Below are positions 23,297 to 32,864 of a stretch of 64,000 nt of DNA, one piece after another (the stretch's first letter is position 1; every line of letters starts with the position of its first letter). The stretch covers positions 33,919 to 97,918 of the forward strand of contig CAYQUC010000003.1 in the NCBI GenBank assembly GCA_964420605.1. Reading direction: 5' to 3'. Source of the stretch: CAYQUC01 sp964420605. Its GTDB lineage: Bacteria > Pseudomonadota > Gammaproteobacteria > UBA6429 > Thiohalophilaceae. The notes beneath the pieces were generated by a model. The model made no database searches. It had not been told where the DNA came from and saw only the letters and a program-made list of their open reading frames with translations. The position numbers and the translations under genes are program-made.

Positions 23297-24598
23297 TTAA
23301 AATATAGGTTGAATAATAATTAAAGTCAGATCATCTGAGTTACTATTATTTTTTTGATGTGATTTTAATTCAGTCTTAATATTATTCAAAATACTATCGG
23401 GCGAATTATCGCTTTCCTTTATGATATCGATTAATTTTTGTTCGCCAAATAATTCACCTTCTGGTGACATTAATTCAGTAACACCATCAGTATACACTAC
23501 TAGTATATCATTTTTGTTTACTATCACTTCCGATGACAACCATTGGTTGCCTTGACTAATACCCAATGGAATACCAACGTTTTTTGATAATATTTCAATA
23601 CTATTATCGCTGCGTTTTAAAATGGGTGGTGGATGTCCGGCATTGGCATAACTTAAAATATGACTTTGAGTCTCAAAGCTACTAACAAAGGCTGTAATGT
23701 AGCCATTTCGAATTAAACGTGTAAATAAATATTTATTCGCATAATTAAAAACGCCAGCAGGACCAAGTTTAACATTAGGTTGATAGGTACGCAAAATGGC
23801 ATCAAACATTGATATTTCGACTGCTGATGCCGAACCATGCCCCGATGCGTCAGCAATAATTATACCAAATAATTCATTTTCAGTTTCATCTGAATCTGAT
23901 TCATCTGTTTTTATAAAGTCAGTTAATCGTGCAATATCATAATAATCACCACCGGATGATTTATACGGTTGATATAAAACCGCTGTATTTAATTCATTAA
24001 ATTGAAGCTCACCTTGTGGTAGTAATTGTTGTTTAATATTTGCAACTGATTTTAATTCACTCGCAATCCAATCATTGGCTTCTTGTAATTTTTGAGACTC
24101 TTGAATGCTGTCAATATAATTTATTATTAAGGTAGAGACTAACAGTGTTCGCTCAATATCTACTTTGTTATGTTGATTACTGTTTGGAAATAATAAAACA
24201 AACCATCTATTTATCGCGCCATGATGAAAAATCGGAAAAGTGATTGCATCGATATAATCTTTAAAAAAATCATTAAATATTGAATGAATACCATACTCTT
24301 TACCAACAATAATTGTCGGTTCATTTATATTAAAAAATGCTTTTAAACTATCCCCTGAAAATTGTTTCGTACAATTCTCGTGTTGTAAAACATTTTGTTC
24401 TTCTATGCAAACTCTACCGGTTTGATCGTACAAGAGGGATACGGTTATTGTAGAACACGGTATATCAGATGAAGTCATTAATGCAATTGCGCATTCACCA
24501 TAACGTTTACGCAATTGCCGTGATATTGAATGGAACATTTTAGAGGGGGCATCATCTTCACAACGCAATTCTGAAATTGTCTGCAATAACTCTTTCAC
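23297..24598 (-). CDS. SpoIIE/RsbU-type serine phosphatase with N-terminal sensor region
   Basis: A 433-residue cytoplasmic protein. The N-terminal part (about 1-170) resembles a GAF-like sensor fold without a clear ligand motif. A short helix links to a PP2C-type SpoIIE phosphatase domain (about 195-433) with IIIADASGHGSASAVE, YANAGHPPPIL, GIPLGI and VVYTDGVTE, which supply the metal-binding aspartates. Such enzymes dephosphorylate anti-sigma-factor antagonists, but no antagonist or anti-sigma gene is in the window. It precedes the PQQ-type dehydrogenase by 23 nt and follows the GGDEF-EAL gene by 91 nt, all on the same strand. Confidence 0.87.
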   Translation of the reverse strand: MKELLQTISELRCEDDAPSKMFHSISRQLRKRYGECAIALMTSSDIPCSTITVSLLYDQTGRVCIEEQNVLQHENCTKQFSGDSLKAFFNINEPTIIVGKEYGIHSIFNDFFKDYIDAITFPIFHHGAINRWFVLLFPNSNQHNKVDIERTLLVSTLIINYIDSIQESQKLQEANDWIASELKSVANIKQQLLPQGELQFNELNTAVLYQPYKSSGGDYYDIARLTDFIKTDESDSDETENELFGIIIADASGHGSASAVEISMFDAILRTYQPNVKLGPAGVFNYANKYLFTRLIRNGYITAFVSSFETQSHILSYANAGHPPPILKRSDNSIEILSKNVGIPLGISQGNQWLSSEVIVNKNDILVVYTDGVTELMSPEGELFGEQKLIDIIKESDNSPDSILNNIKTELKSHQKNNSNSDDLTLIIIQPIF

Positions 24599-24689
24599 GT
24601 CAGTTTAGTTTCATCTACAAAATAGAAGTTATTTAAATTATAGATACTATTTGTAATTATTTCCTTATTTAAAGCTAATATCAAAACTA

Positions 24690-26342
24690 TTACGGTGGTG
24701 AGTTATTCGATGATGTCGCGATAGTATATACATTACCTGGAATCCAACTGGTTTTAACAAGCCAGGCTGACAAATCATTAGCTTCTAATGGTTTACAGAT
24801 ATGATGTCCCTGGGCTCGGTTGCAGCCTAAAATATCGAGTAAATCATAGGTATCTTTATCGCAAACCCCTTCCGCTGTAACAATTCTGCCCATGTTATGC
24901 GCTAAATCAACCGTTGAACGCACGATAACAGCATCATCGTCATCTTCTAGCATGCCCATTACAAATGATTTATCAATTTTAATTTCTTGAGTTGGTAATT
25001 GTTTTAAATACGACAATGAAGAAAACCCTGTTCCAAAATCATCAATGGCTAGTTTAACTCCAATTTGATGTAATTGCCCCAATACATCTTTTGCCCGTTT
25101 CAAATCGGTCATCATGCTGTTTTCTGTGATTTCTAAGGTAAGTTCATTTGGTACGGTATTACTCGATAAAAGAATTTCATTTAAATATTTTGGAAAACTT
25201 GAATCTTGAATATCTGACATTGATAAATTGACATGTAAATCAATTTTAAAACCTTGTTTTTTCCAACGGTGAACCTGTACTAAAGCACGTTCAAGAACCC
25301 ATTGAGTGATTAAACTCATGATGCCCGCATTTTCAGCCAACGGAATAAATATTTCAGGAGAAATTACCCCAGACTCAGGATGGTTCCATCGTATTAGTGC
25401 TTCGACACAAGCGACTTCTCCTTTGCTCATATCAATAATAGGCTGATAATAGACTACCAACTCTTTATTTTTAATTGCTTTATGTAATTCGCCAGTTAAC
25501 TTTAATCTATTTAATGAATATTGATCTTGCTTCTCATCATAGAGGGTGTAACCCGACTGTTTTGATTTAGCAACATACATGGCGATATCGGCTTTTTGCA
25601 TCAAGGTGTCACAATCAAAACCATCATGAGGATAAACCGTTATCCCGATACTCATTGCAACATTTAAATTATGACCTTCAACTTCAAATGGTACAGCCAA
25701 GCTTTTAATTAACTTCAACGCTATTGCTTGTGCAATTCCCGAACCGGTATCGGGTAACACTATCCCGAACTCATCACCACCAATTCGAGCAAGTGTATCA
25801 GCATTTCGAATGATTTTTTTTAATCGAGGTGCAATCTGTTGGATCAATAAATCCCCCGCGACATGCCCGAGAGTATCGTTAATTTCTTTAAATCGATCTA
25901 AGTCCATTAACAAAATGCTAACCTGCTTTTGTTTTGGATTTTGGCCACTGATCGCTTGTTTAATTCTCTCGAGCAGTAACTGTCGATTTGGAAGTCCCGT
26001 TAAATTATCGTGCAAGGCATGATGTCGTTCTAATAAGGCGATATGCTGCATTTGTAGAATATTTTGAAAATTTATACGACTAACCATTAACACAAAAAAA
26101 CTACCGCCAAGTAATAACAATGAAACAATTAAGTCATTATTACTCGCAACACGGTTATAAACTGAGACACCATAAGTGATGAAACCGGTAATGAAGAAAA
26201 TAATTAAAATATAGAGAAATTGCCAATTAGCACCGATTTGAAAACGATTATTCATAATGCGGCGTGTCGTGAATAACGAAGTTAACATCAGAAAACAGCC
26301 TACAATAACAGCACCTAAAGATACGACTTTCAATACCATCAT
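24690..26342 (-). CDS. Membrane GGDEF-EAL cyclic di-GMP protein
   Basis: A 550-residue protein with about three N-terminal membrane segments (about 3-24, 42-62, 70-90). A GGDEF domain follows with intact GGDEF at 188-192 and an I-site R-x-x-D at 179-182. The EAL domain starts with VEALIRW (EAL 314-316) and keeps DDFGTGFSSLSYL and the later EGV motif. Both activities, synthesis and hydrolysis of c-di-GMP, look possible from the residues. No periplasmic sensor domain is present, so the input may be the membrane part. Adjacent signalling genes (phosphatase, HD-GYP) make this a second-messenger block. Confidence 0.93.
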   Translation of the reverse strand: MMVLKVVSLGAVIVGCFLMLTSLFTTRRIMNNRFQIGANWQFLYILIIFFITGFITYGVSVYNRVASNNDLIVSLLLLGGSFFVLMVSRINFQNILQMQHIALLERHHALHDNLTGLPNRQLLLERIKQAISGQNPKQKQVSILLMDLDRFKEINDTLGHVAGDLLIQQIAPRLKKIIRNADTLARIGGDEFGIVLPDTGSGIAQAIALKLIKSLAVPFEVEGHNLNVAMSIGITVYPHDGFDCDTLMQKADIAMYVAKSKQSGYTLYDEKQDQYSLNRLKLTGELHKAIKNKELVVYYQPIIDMSKGEVACVEALIRWNHPESGVISPEIFIPLAENAGIMSLITQWVLERALVQVHRWKKQGFKIDLHVNLSMSDIQDSSFPKYLNEILLSSNTVPNELTLEITENSMMTDLKRAKDVLGQLHQIGVKLAIDDFGTGFSSLSYLKQLPTQEIKIDKSFVMGMLEDDDDAVIVRSTVDLAHNMGRIVTAEGVCDKDTYDLLDILGCNRAQGHHICKPLEANDLSAWLVKTSWIPGNVYTIATSSNNSPP

Positions 26343-26553
26343 GAATGATAAACCTGTAGATTTAATGAACGAATTATTATTATTTTAGAACACGTTCTAT
26401 TTTAGTTAGAATTTATCTTTATAGCAATCAGCTTTAAAAGAAACTAGCTCATATAACATAATACTCAAACATTAGACTTAATCCAGTGTCACTTTAGCGT
26501 TACAATGCAAGAAACAAACATGAAACATATTTTAACACGATAAATTTTATACC

Positions 26554-27027
26554 ATGAAGTCTCAACCATGCCCATGTGGCTCTAAAAAATTATACCCTGA
26601 CTGCTGCGCTTTATTTATTGAACAAGCTCAGAACCCCGAAACCGCACAACAATTAATGCGCTCACGTTATAGCGCCAATGTGAACCACAAATTAAACTAT
26701 TTATTATCGAGTTGGCATACCACAACACGTCCAAACGACATGAAACCCAGCGATTTACAAACAACGAGTTGGTTACAGCTTTATATAGTAGAGTGCGGCC
26801 AAGGTTTGAAACAACATAACAGCGGAACGGTTGAGTTTGTTGCTTATTTTTTAAATAACGGCAGTCCCGAAAAATTACATGAAATAAGTCAGTTTATAAA
26901 ACAACACAATAAATGGTTTTATGTAGATGGCAAGATTATTGAACAGTCAAACTACCAACCAGGCCGCAATTTAGCATGTTATTGTGGTAGTGGTAAAAAA
27001 TTTAAACACTGTTGCCAAAATAAATAA
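26554..27027 (+). CDS. YchJ-family SEC-C motif protein
   Basis: A 157-residue protein of the YchJ (UPF0225) type. It has an N-terminal zinc-binding SEC-C motif (PCPCGSKKLYPDCC, residues 6-18), the YchJ core with AQQLMRSRYSA, and a second SEC-C motif at the C-terminus (CYCGSGKKFKHCC). The family is widespread in gammaproteobacteria but has no firm function. It stands alone in the forward direction and converges with the small minus-strand gene at 27032, with only 4 nt between the stops. Confidence 0.9.
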   Translation: MKSQPCPCGSKKLYPDCCALFIEQAQNPETAQQLMRSRYSANVNHKLNYLLSSWHTTTRPNDMKPSDLQTTSWLQLYIVECGQGLKQHNSGTVEFVAYFLNNGSPEKLHEISQFIKQHNKWFYVDGKIIEQSNYQPGRNLACYCGSGKKFKHCCQNK

Positions 27028-27031
27028 TGAG

Positions 27032-27277
27032 CTATACAAACAACCATTCAACTAAATAATAAATATATTGGCCTTCTGAGGATTTTGAAGGTCCAATGAC
27101 TCTAGCGGCATATTGCATTTTATCTGGGTCACTTAGTGCAATTGCTTCTTCTCGAGAGCTTTTTACATCAACACAGCCTTTTGGAAAACGTCGCCGACTT
27201 CGCCGCGGTACATACACAATCGCAAATTGCTCCTGTGACACTTTAGACTGAGGATCGAGAGGGACGTAGCCGCGCAT
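27032..27277 (-). CDS. Small conserved-looking protein of unknown function
   Basis: An 81-residue soluble protein that I do not recognise. It has a basic patch (PRRSRRRFPKG), one cysteine, and a C-terminal segment with alternating beta strands (AARVIGPSKSSEGQYIYYLVEW). There is no signal peptide or membrane segment. It lies 27 nt downstream of the transporter gene in the same direction, so it may be the last gene of the transporter/stress-protein operon. Nucleic-acid binding is conceivable from the basic patch but not supported further. Confidence 0.6.
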   Translation of the reverse strand: MRGYVPLDPQSKVSQEQFAIVYVPRRSRRRFPKGCVDVKSSREEAIALSDPDKMQYAARVIGPSKSSEGQYIYYLVEWLFV

Positions 27278-27304
27278 GGTATCGTTTTAGTTCCGTGATT
27301 TGAA

Positions 27305-28735
27305 TTAATAGATAAAAAGTAATACATAAAATATCGCTAAGGATAATTGTAAAAATGCAAATATACCGGCTTTTTTCACAAAATCCACAAATGATAATTT
27401 TATTCCGTGTTTGTGAATTATTGTAACAGCCACCAAGGTAGAGGCACTACCGATTGGTGTAATATTACCACCCAAATTAGCACCAAAGACTACCGACCAC
27501 CATAATGGTGAGTCACTTGCCGTGCCACTTGCCGCGAGTATTTTAGCCAGCATTGCTGCAAGAGGGATGTTGTCGGTGACTGAGCTTGCCACTGCCGACG
27601 AGATTAACAATGCAGCCGTTCCTTGCAAGTTTTTACCTTCACCAATTAAGACTGAAATACCCTCGCCCATCAAGGTAAGTACTTCGGTAAATTCCATGAC
27701 ATTGATTACTACAAACAATGCAACAAAAAATGCCAATAAATCCCAATCAACTGATTTATAAAATTGGTCTACTTCAGACTTATAACGAACCAACATAATT
27801 GCAGCAAAGGTTAATGCCACAAAACCCATGCCGAGATCCCGTGCAATAGGCAATACCGAAGTAGATGCGATAAAGACGATAAACAACAATAACATTGTAC
27901 CTGCAAACCAAAAAAAGGCTTTACTCTCAATACCGTCGTTTTCATCAAAACCTGATATTAATTGTGCCGCTTCCTGACGTTGTTGTACGGTTGCGAGTTT
28001 TTTAATGTTAAATATTTTTGCACCGATAATTATCGTGCCAATTGTTGCAAACAATACAAACGGACTCGATTTAAGGAAGAAATCAACAAAGCTAATTCCC
28101 GCTGCATTGCCCACAATAATATTGGGTACTGAACTGATTAAAGTTAACAATCCACCAATATTGGTCAACAATGCTTCGGTCAATAAGAACCCAAGTAACA
28201 ACTGTTTTTGATTTAATTTTGACAACGATACCGCTGTTAATGATCCAACAATAATCATTGCGGTAACGTTGTTTAATACCGCAGAAAAAACCACGGTCAT
28301 AATGCAGTAAAACCACAGTAATTTTAATGGGTCTCCACCCGATATTTTAGTTAACCTAATGGCTATCCAAGTAAAGAGACCCGAGCGCGAGGTAACATCA
28401 ACAAAGATACTCGAACCTAATATAATGGCAATAACACCCCAGTCTACTGCCGTTATATAGATTGGAATTTTTACGTGATGATTACCGGGCAGAATAACGT
28501 CGCCAAACGGAATAAGATTAAAGTATGTTGCCACTACTAAAGTCACAATGGCAAACACACTCACTATAATCGATTTTTTTGCATGTATTTTTTCTTCAAA
28601 TGCCAATGACACAATCATCAGTAACAAAAAGCCGGTGAATAATAATGTAATTTCGATCGGAACTTCGGCTGCTATATTAGCCACTGAATCTATTGCGCCT
28701 TGTACATTTGCCTGATTGGCTTGATTTTCACTCAT
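27305..28735 (-). CDS. ArsB/NhaD-type ion transporter (SLC13-like permease)
   Basis: A 476-residue integral membrane protein with about 11-12 hydrophobic segments, of the ion transporter superfamily that includes ArsB, NhaD and SLC13 permeases. Signature stretches are LNNVTAMIIVG, SSVPNIIVGNAAG in the first half and SSVTDNIPLAAML, GANLGGNITPIGSAS in the second, which form the two inverted substrate-binding loops. The substrate (Na+/H+, anion or dicarboxylate) cannot be read from sequence. It follows a universal-stress-protein gene by 16 nt. No arsenic genes are near, so an arsenite role is unlikely. Confidence 0.88.
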   Translation of the reverse strand: MSENQANQANVQGAIDSVANIAAEVPIEITLLFTGFLLLMIVSLAFEEKIHAKKSIIVSVFAIVTLVVATYFNLIPFGDVILPGNHHVKIPIYITAVDWGVIAIILGSSIFVDVTSRSGLFTWIAIRLTKISGGDPLKLLWFYCIMTVVFSAVLNNVTAMIIVGSLTAVSLSKLNQKQLLLGFLLTEALLTNIGGLLTLISSVPNIIVGNAAGISFVDFFLKSSPFVLFATIGTIIIGAKIFNIKKLATVQQRQEAAQLISGFDENDGIESKAFFWFAGTMLLLFIVFIASTSVLPIARDLGMGFVALTFAAIMLVRYKSEVDQFYKSVDWDLLAFFVALFVVINVMEFTEVLTLMGEGISVLIGEGKNLQGTAALLISSAVASSVTDNIPLAAMLAKILAASGTASDSPLWWSVVFGANLGGNITPIGSASTLVAVTIIHKHGIKLSFVDFVKKAGIFAFLQLSLAIFYVLLFIY

Positions 28736-28751
28736 AAATAGTAAACCTGAA

Positions 28752-29612
28752 TTATATTAATAATAATGGAATTGCGCGTAACTCGACGACCAGAGGATAA
28801 GCTAAACCGTGCATCGCCATCTGCTCTTTATCTTTGGTGTTCATCACCAGCAGATCAACTTGATGTTGTTCAATGTACTTTCGATATTCGGTTAAATGAT
28901 GCCCAAAACCAATCACCTTTTCGACCGTTATCGGTAATTTTTCGTGCTTTAATACACTATCAACAGAATGTATATAATCCTGGGGGAGTTTGAGTAACTG
29001 TTTAGAAATTTTTTCTCGTGCGTCATCAGTATCAATGGTTGGAATTTTGGAAATAGCGTCAATATATTTTTCAAACGTTATTGCATTTTCAATATGCATT
29101 AAATACAGTTTACCGTTTTTTTCAGTAAATTTTGTGGCGTAATTTACCAAATCATCATCTGCTGACAAATGGTCGGTTATGGCCATAACAACATTAGTAT
29201 TTTTTAATGTATGTTCGTATCGAGTGCTATCTAATGGATGAGGAACAACCAGTATTGGAATTGTCGTTTTTTGAATTAATACATCCAGATGCTCACCAAG
29301 ACTGTGACTATACTGCCATGTGGAGCTTTGCAAATTACGATACGTAAAAATCAAATCCGGTTGCAGTTGATTAATACTATCAATTAATTCCTGTGTCGTT
29401 TGAGGTTCGATTAATGATAATGATAACCACTTAGTATCATTATCGATATCAATACAATTTGAAAACAATTTTACTTTTGTTTCAAACTCATGATGCTCGG
29501 CTGACTCTAAATCTGATAGAACTAACACTTTTGCAAAACGAAGCTGCCTGTACTCAAACACATCGTGTAGTGCTGAACGAAAAACACTCTCAAATTGGTC
29601 TACTTTACTCAT
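28752..29612 (-). CDS. Universal stress protein family, two-domain
   Basis: A 286-residue soluble protein that resembles two tandem Usp domains. Features are an N-terminal strand (KVLVLSDLES), a middle stretch VPHPLDS, a second-domain start NVVMAITDHLSADDDLV, and the C-terminal HQVDLLVMNTKD with LAYPLVVELRAIPLLLI. The G-x2-G-x9-G-S/T ATP motif of ATP-binding Usp proteins is not clear. It lies between a small membrane protein and an ion transporter with gaps of 4 and 16 nt, so it is probably a regulator or cytoplasmic partner of the transporter. Confidence 0.82.
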   Translation of the reverse strand: MSKVDQFESVFRSALHDVFEYRQLRFAKVLVLSDLESAEHHEFETKVKLFSNCIDIDNDTKWLSLSLIEPQTTQELIDSINQLQPDLIFTYRNLQSSTWQYSHSLGEHLDVLIQKTTIPILVVPHPLDSTRYEHTLKNTNVVMAITDHLSADDDLVNYATKFTEKNGKLYLMHIENAITFEKYIDAISKIPTIDTDDAREKISKQLLKLPQDYIHSVDSVLKHEKLPITVEKVIGFGHHLTEYRKYIEQHQVDLLVMNTKDKEQMAMHGLAYPLVVELRAIPLLLI

Positions 29613-29616
29613 TAAA

Positions 29617-29841
29617 TCACCTATAACCTAGTAGCATATATACTATATAAACAATACTAACAATAACTAAGCCAGCACCCCAACTTATTATCCACAATTG
29701 CTTACCGAATCGTCCCCCAATAACAAAAATAATACCAATCAATAAACCGATAACGGCTGTCAGTAGCAATACATTATTACCAATTATGGGGTCGATAACA
29801 CCATCAACCTGATTTATAAATTCTTCCTCACGGTAGCGCAT
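29617..29841 (-). CDS. Small two-helix membrane protein
   Basis: A 74-residue protein with two membrane segments (about 24-43 and 50-70) joined by a short loop (GGRFGKQLW). I do not recognise its family. It is the first gene of the unit that continues with the stress protein (4 nt gap) and the transporter. The tight spacing argues that it is real and that it acts with the transporter. Confidence 0.68.
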   Translation of the reverse strand: MRYREEEFINQVDGVIDPIIGNNVLLLTAVIGLLIGIIFVIGGRFGKQLWIISWGAGLVIVSIVYIVYMLLGYR

Positions 29842-30037
29842 GTTAATTCCTGATAGTTTAAAAAACTTAGTAAAAGAATATAGGATGAACTGAACATTAT
29901 TAATTTATTGTTATAAAACAACTACATATAGCTTGGTTTTAATAAATATTAAACCGCAATATCTGGATAGTTTATACTAAAATAAAACTCTATATTGTAT
30001 TAATATCATAATCTCAGGTTGACAGAAAATTATATAA

Positions 30038-30919
30038 ATGAATAGCCAGCACAAACCTCAAACGCATAAACAGTATCAGGAACGAATTAATCTAGTTTGG
30101 TTATTTATTCAAAACAATCTTGATGAAAAATTACAATTGGATGAACTAGCTGGGATAGCACTATTATCGCCGTATCATTTTCATCGAATTTTTACGGCAC
30201 TAACCGGAGAATCGATAATTCAATACGTGCGACGACTTCGCTTAGAACGTGCTGCAAATAAAATTATTTACTCTGATTTAGACATTACGACAATTGGACT
30301 CGATAATGGTTATGAAACACCTGCGGCATTCTCGCGCGCATTTAAACAACAGTTTGGTTTATCGCCCTCAGTATATAGAAAAACCAAAGATTTAAAGTTA
30401 AAAGATTCAAGTTTAAATACTAAGCAGACACACGCAATTAAAAATAAATATTTAGAATATTCTATTGTCCACTTTAAACCGAAAAGAGTGTTGTTTATTA
30501 GGAAAACAGGTGACTATATGAAGTCGGCATTTGATGCTTGGGATTGCATAATGAGCTATGCAAAAGAGAATAATATTGTGACTGCAGATTCACTAAATTT
30601 TGGTATTCCATTAGATTCTCCAGATATTACAGCAGCAGAAAATATTCGTTATGATGCTTGTATTACCGTCGATGACACTATCAAGCCTGATGGCGAATTT
30701 GGAATTCAAACCATTAAGGGCGGACGTTATGCTGTTTTTATGCATTGTGGCCCTTATCAAAAATTGGAAGATACTTATAATCAAATTATATTAAATTGGT
30801 TACCGAGTACCAATTATGACCTGATGGATGCACCCGCATTTGAGCACTATTTAAATTCAGAGTGTTTGGAATTAGCTCCTGAAGAATTAAAAACTGAGAT
30901 TTATATCCCTATTCAATAA
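30038..30919 (+). CDS. AraC-family regulator with GyrI-like effector domain
   Basis: A 293-residue transcription factor. Residues about 15-115 form the double helix-turn-helix AraC/XylS DNA-binding region (LDELAGIALLSPYHFHRIF and the later AFSRAFKQQFGLSPSVYRK). Residues about 138-293 form a GyrI-like (Rob/SoxS-associated) small-molecule binding domain with YMKSAFDAWDCIM and GRYAVFMHCGPY. The arrangement is typical of multidrug-sensing regulators such as Rob or Bacillus BltR-like proteins. It stands alone, divergent from the stress-protein operon, with 196 nt between starts. Target genes are not evident. Confidence 0.9.
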   Translation: MNSQHKPQTHKQYQERINLVWLFIQNNLDEKLQLDELAGIALLSPYHFHRIFTALTGESIIQYVRRLRLERAANKIIYSDLDITTIGLDNGYETPAAFSRAFKQQFGLSPSVYRKTKDLKLKDSSLNTKQTHAIKNKYLEYSIVHFKPKRVLFIRKTGDYMKSAFDAWDCIMSYAKENNIVTADSLNFGIPLDSPDITAAENIRYDACITVDDTIKPDGEFGIQTIKGGRYAVFMHCGPYQKLEDTYNQIILNWLPSTNYDLMDAPAFEHYLNSECLELAPEELKTEIYIPIQ

Positions 30920-30976
30920 TATTAAGTTTTGACTCATGGACGGAGGCATAAAAAAATCACCTGTTGAAAGATGTTT

Positions 30977-32275
30977 TCAATTTTTATTTTTTGACACTAT
31001 ATGAACATCACATTGGGGATATGGGATCGTAACGCCATTTTCTTTAAAGGATTTCCATATCGCCAAATTTACTTCTGATTTTACCGCGCCAATACCATTT
31101 TGAGGGTCGTTTACCCATAACCGTAATTCCAATTCAATGCCGTTATCACCGAAATTTAATAGCCGTGCTTGAGGCTTGGGTGTTTTTAATACCCGTTCAC
31201 TCGCATCACATGCATTGGTCATCAGAGACATCGCAAATTCTGGATCATCTTGGTAGCTTATTTGAACCGGTAATTTCACGCGAACATGACGATCACTGAA
31301 GCTCCAATTGGTAACTTCCGACGTTATTAAATTTTCATTGGGTATCAAGGTTTCAACACCTTCACGATCACGTACCACGATATATCTGGCATTTAATTGC
31401 ACCACCCAGCCAAAACGATCCCCAACACTAATGACATCACCGGGTTTTATGGAACGATCAAATAATAATATAAAACCGCTGATGAAATTACTCGCAATAC
31501 GTTGAAAACCAAAGCCTAATCCAACACCAAGTGCCCCACCAAATACGGTTAGAGTGGTTAAATCTATCCCTACACTGTTTAATGCCACTAAAATTGCAAT
31601 AGCATATAACAAAACTTTGCTAATCTTACTCAAAGCAACTCTCATACTGGCACTAATGAATTCAGATTGTCGAGCGCGCTCTTCAATTAAATTAGCAACC
31701 CAACTTGCCAAAACTATAAATAGCCCCGAAAATAGTGTGAACTTCATTACCGATAAAATCGATATTCGTGAATCACCTAATGACAAACCCGGTCCATCTA
31801 AAGCTTGTAATATAATATCCAGCCAACCAAAAATATGCAGCGCAACAATAACCCAAATTGTCGTGCTTATAATTCCTTCCCAGGCTTTAATACCGCGTGA
31901 CTGACCAAATGCACGCCTTAATAAATACACTGATAACCGTATCGCCGCTAACGAAATAAGTAGCGGCGTTAAAATATTCAATATCGAATTATCATAGTTA
32001 TAAGAGACTAAAATGCCGTCACCCGATAAGGTGAACAATAACATCACCAACGGGAAAACCACTCTACTACTGCTATTTAACGCTAAACGTAATGCGCTGT
32101 GTTGATCTTTTGATTCTGTACGAGATAACAGAAATTTCTGCCACTTTTTATGTGCCAATAGTGCAAAACTGGCTGCTATTATAGTTATTAATAACTGTAA
32201 TGCACCAGACACAGTAAAAACTGCTGTAGACCAACTTTGAATACTTGACGTTAGTGTTGAAAAAATATCGTTCAC
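30977..32275 (-). CDS. MscS-family mechanosensitive channel
   Basis: A 432-residue membrane protein with five or six N-terminal membrane segments and a typical MscS core at about 220-420. The pore helix is Gly/Ala rich (FGGALGVGLGFGFQRIASNFISG), followed by the beta domain SIKPGDVISVGDRFGWVVQLNARY and PNENLITSEVTNWS. It protects against hypo-osmotic shock. The extra N-terminal helices are like those of YnaI/YbdG-class channels. It is monocistronic and converges with the AraC-type gene. Confidence 0.92.
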   Translation of the reverse strand: MNDIFSTLTSSIQSWSTAVFTVSGALQLLITIIAASFALLAHKKWQKFLLSRTESKDQHSALRLALNSSSRVVFPLVMLLFTLSGDGILVSYNYDNSILNILTPLLISLAAIRLSVYLLRRAFGQSRGIKAWEGIISTTIWVIVALHIFGWLDIILQALDGPGLSLGDSRISILSVMKFTLFSGLFIVLASWVANLIEERARQSEFISASMRVALSKISKVLLYAIAILVALNSVGIDLTTLTVFGGALGVGLGFGFQRIASNFISGFILLFDRSIKPGDVISVGDRFGWVVQLNARYIVVRDREGVETLIPNENLITSEVTNWSFSDRHVRVKLPVQISYQDDPEFAMSLMTNACDASERVLKTPKPQARLLNFGDNGIELELRLWVNDPQNGIGAVKSEVNLAIWKSFKENGVTIPYPQCDVHIVSKNKN

Positions 32276-32518
32276 TTTAATTGATTGCTTATGTAATTTG
32301 TTAGTTTATAGAATACGCTGCATATTACTACACACTATATCGCTTTAATTGTATTGTATTTAAAATACATATAACTATCAATAACCTATTATTATTCCAA
32401 TAACAATTTCAGACTAACTTATTTGGTTAGACAAAATTTTAATACTAATGATTTTAATTTTGCAGCCGCTATAATTGTATTAGCAATTTTTTTTTGATTA
32501 ACATTATAGGGGAAAATA

Positions 32519-32740
32519 ATGCACACAGTATGCGTACACGTCGATGAAACTATGGACTCAGATTTAATGAAAAAAATTAAACTCGGTTTATTACAAGAAA
32601 AAAATATTAACAATGTCGAAGTAAATCCAAAACAACCTCATGATATCATGGTTGAATACAGTGAGTCGCCCGATCTACCGCTGGAAATAACGCATCACCT
32701 GAAAAAATTTGGCTTACATTCGGATATTTGGTGCGGTTAA
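32519..32740 (+). CDS. Small protein of unknown function, possibly ferredoxin-like fold
   Basis: A 73-residue protein with a strong ribosome site (TAGGGGAAAATA before ATG). Predicted secondary structure reads beta (HTVCVHVD), helix (DSDLMKKIKLGLLQ), beta (NNVEVN), beta (DIMVEY), helix (LEITHHLKKFG), beta (HSDIWCG), i.e. a ferredoxin-like pattern as in HMA or ACT-type modules. The metal-binding CXXC of HMA domains is missing. A stem-loop terminator follows at 32787-32816. Function unknown; the clean signals make a real gene likely. Confidence 0.72.
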   Translation: MHTVCVHVDETMDSDLMKKIKLGLLQEKNINNVEVNPKQPHDIMVEYSESPDLPLEITHHLKKFGLHSDIWCG

Positions 32741-32786
32741 TTTTTAAATTAAATATCAAGCACTTGATGAAATGACAGAATATGAG

Positions 32787-32816
32787 AAAGGAGCAATATT
32801 AAATTATTGTTCCTTT
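32787..32816 (+). terminator. Stem-loop terminator after the 73-residue protein gene
   Basis: The arms AAAGGAGCAATA and TATTGTTCCTTT (one G-T pair) are separated by 6 nt and followed by AATTTAAA. The T-run is short, so strength is uncertain. It may also serve the convergent gene that ends at 32865. Confidence 0.6.
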
Positions 32817-32864
32817 AATTTAAAGTTATTCCATAAATTAGCTAAAAATAAAATTAAAATGTGA

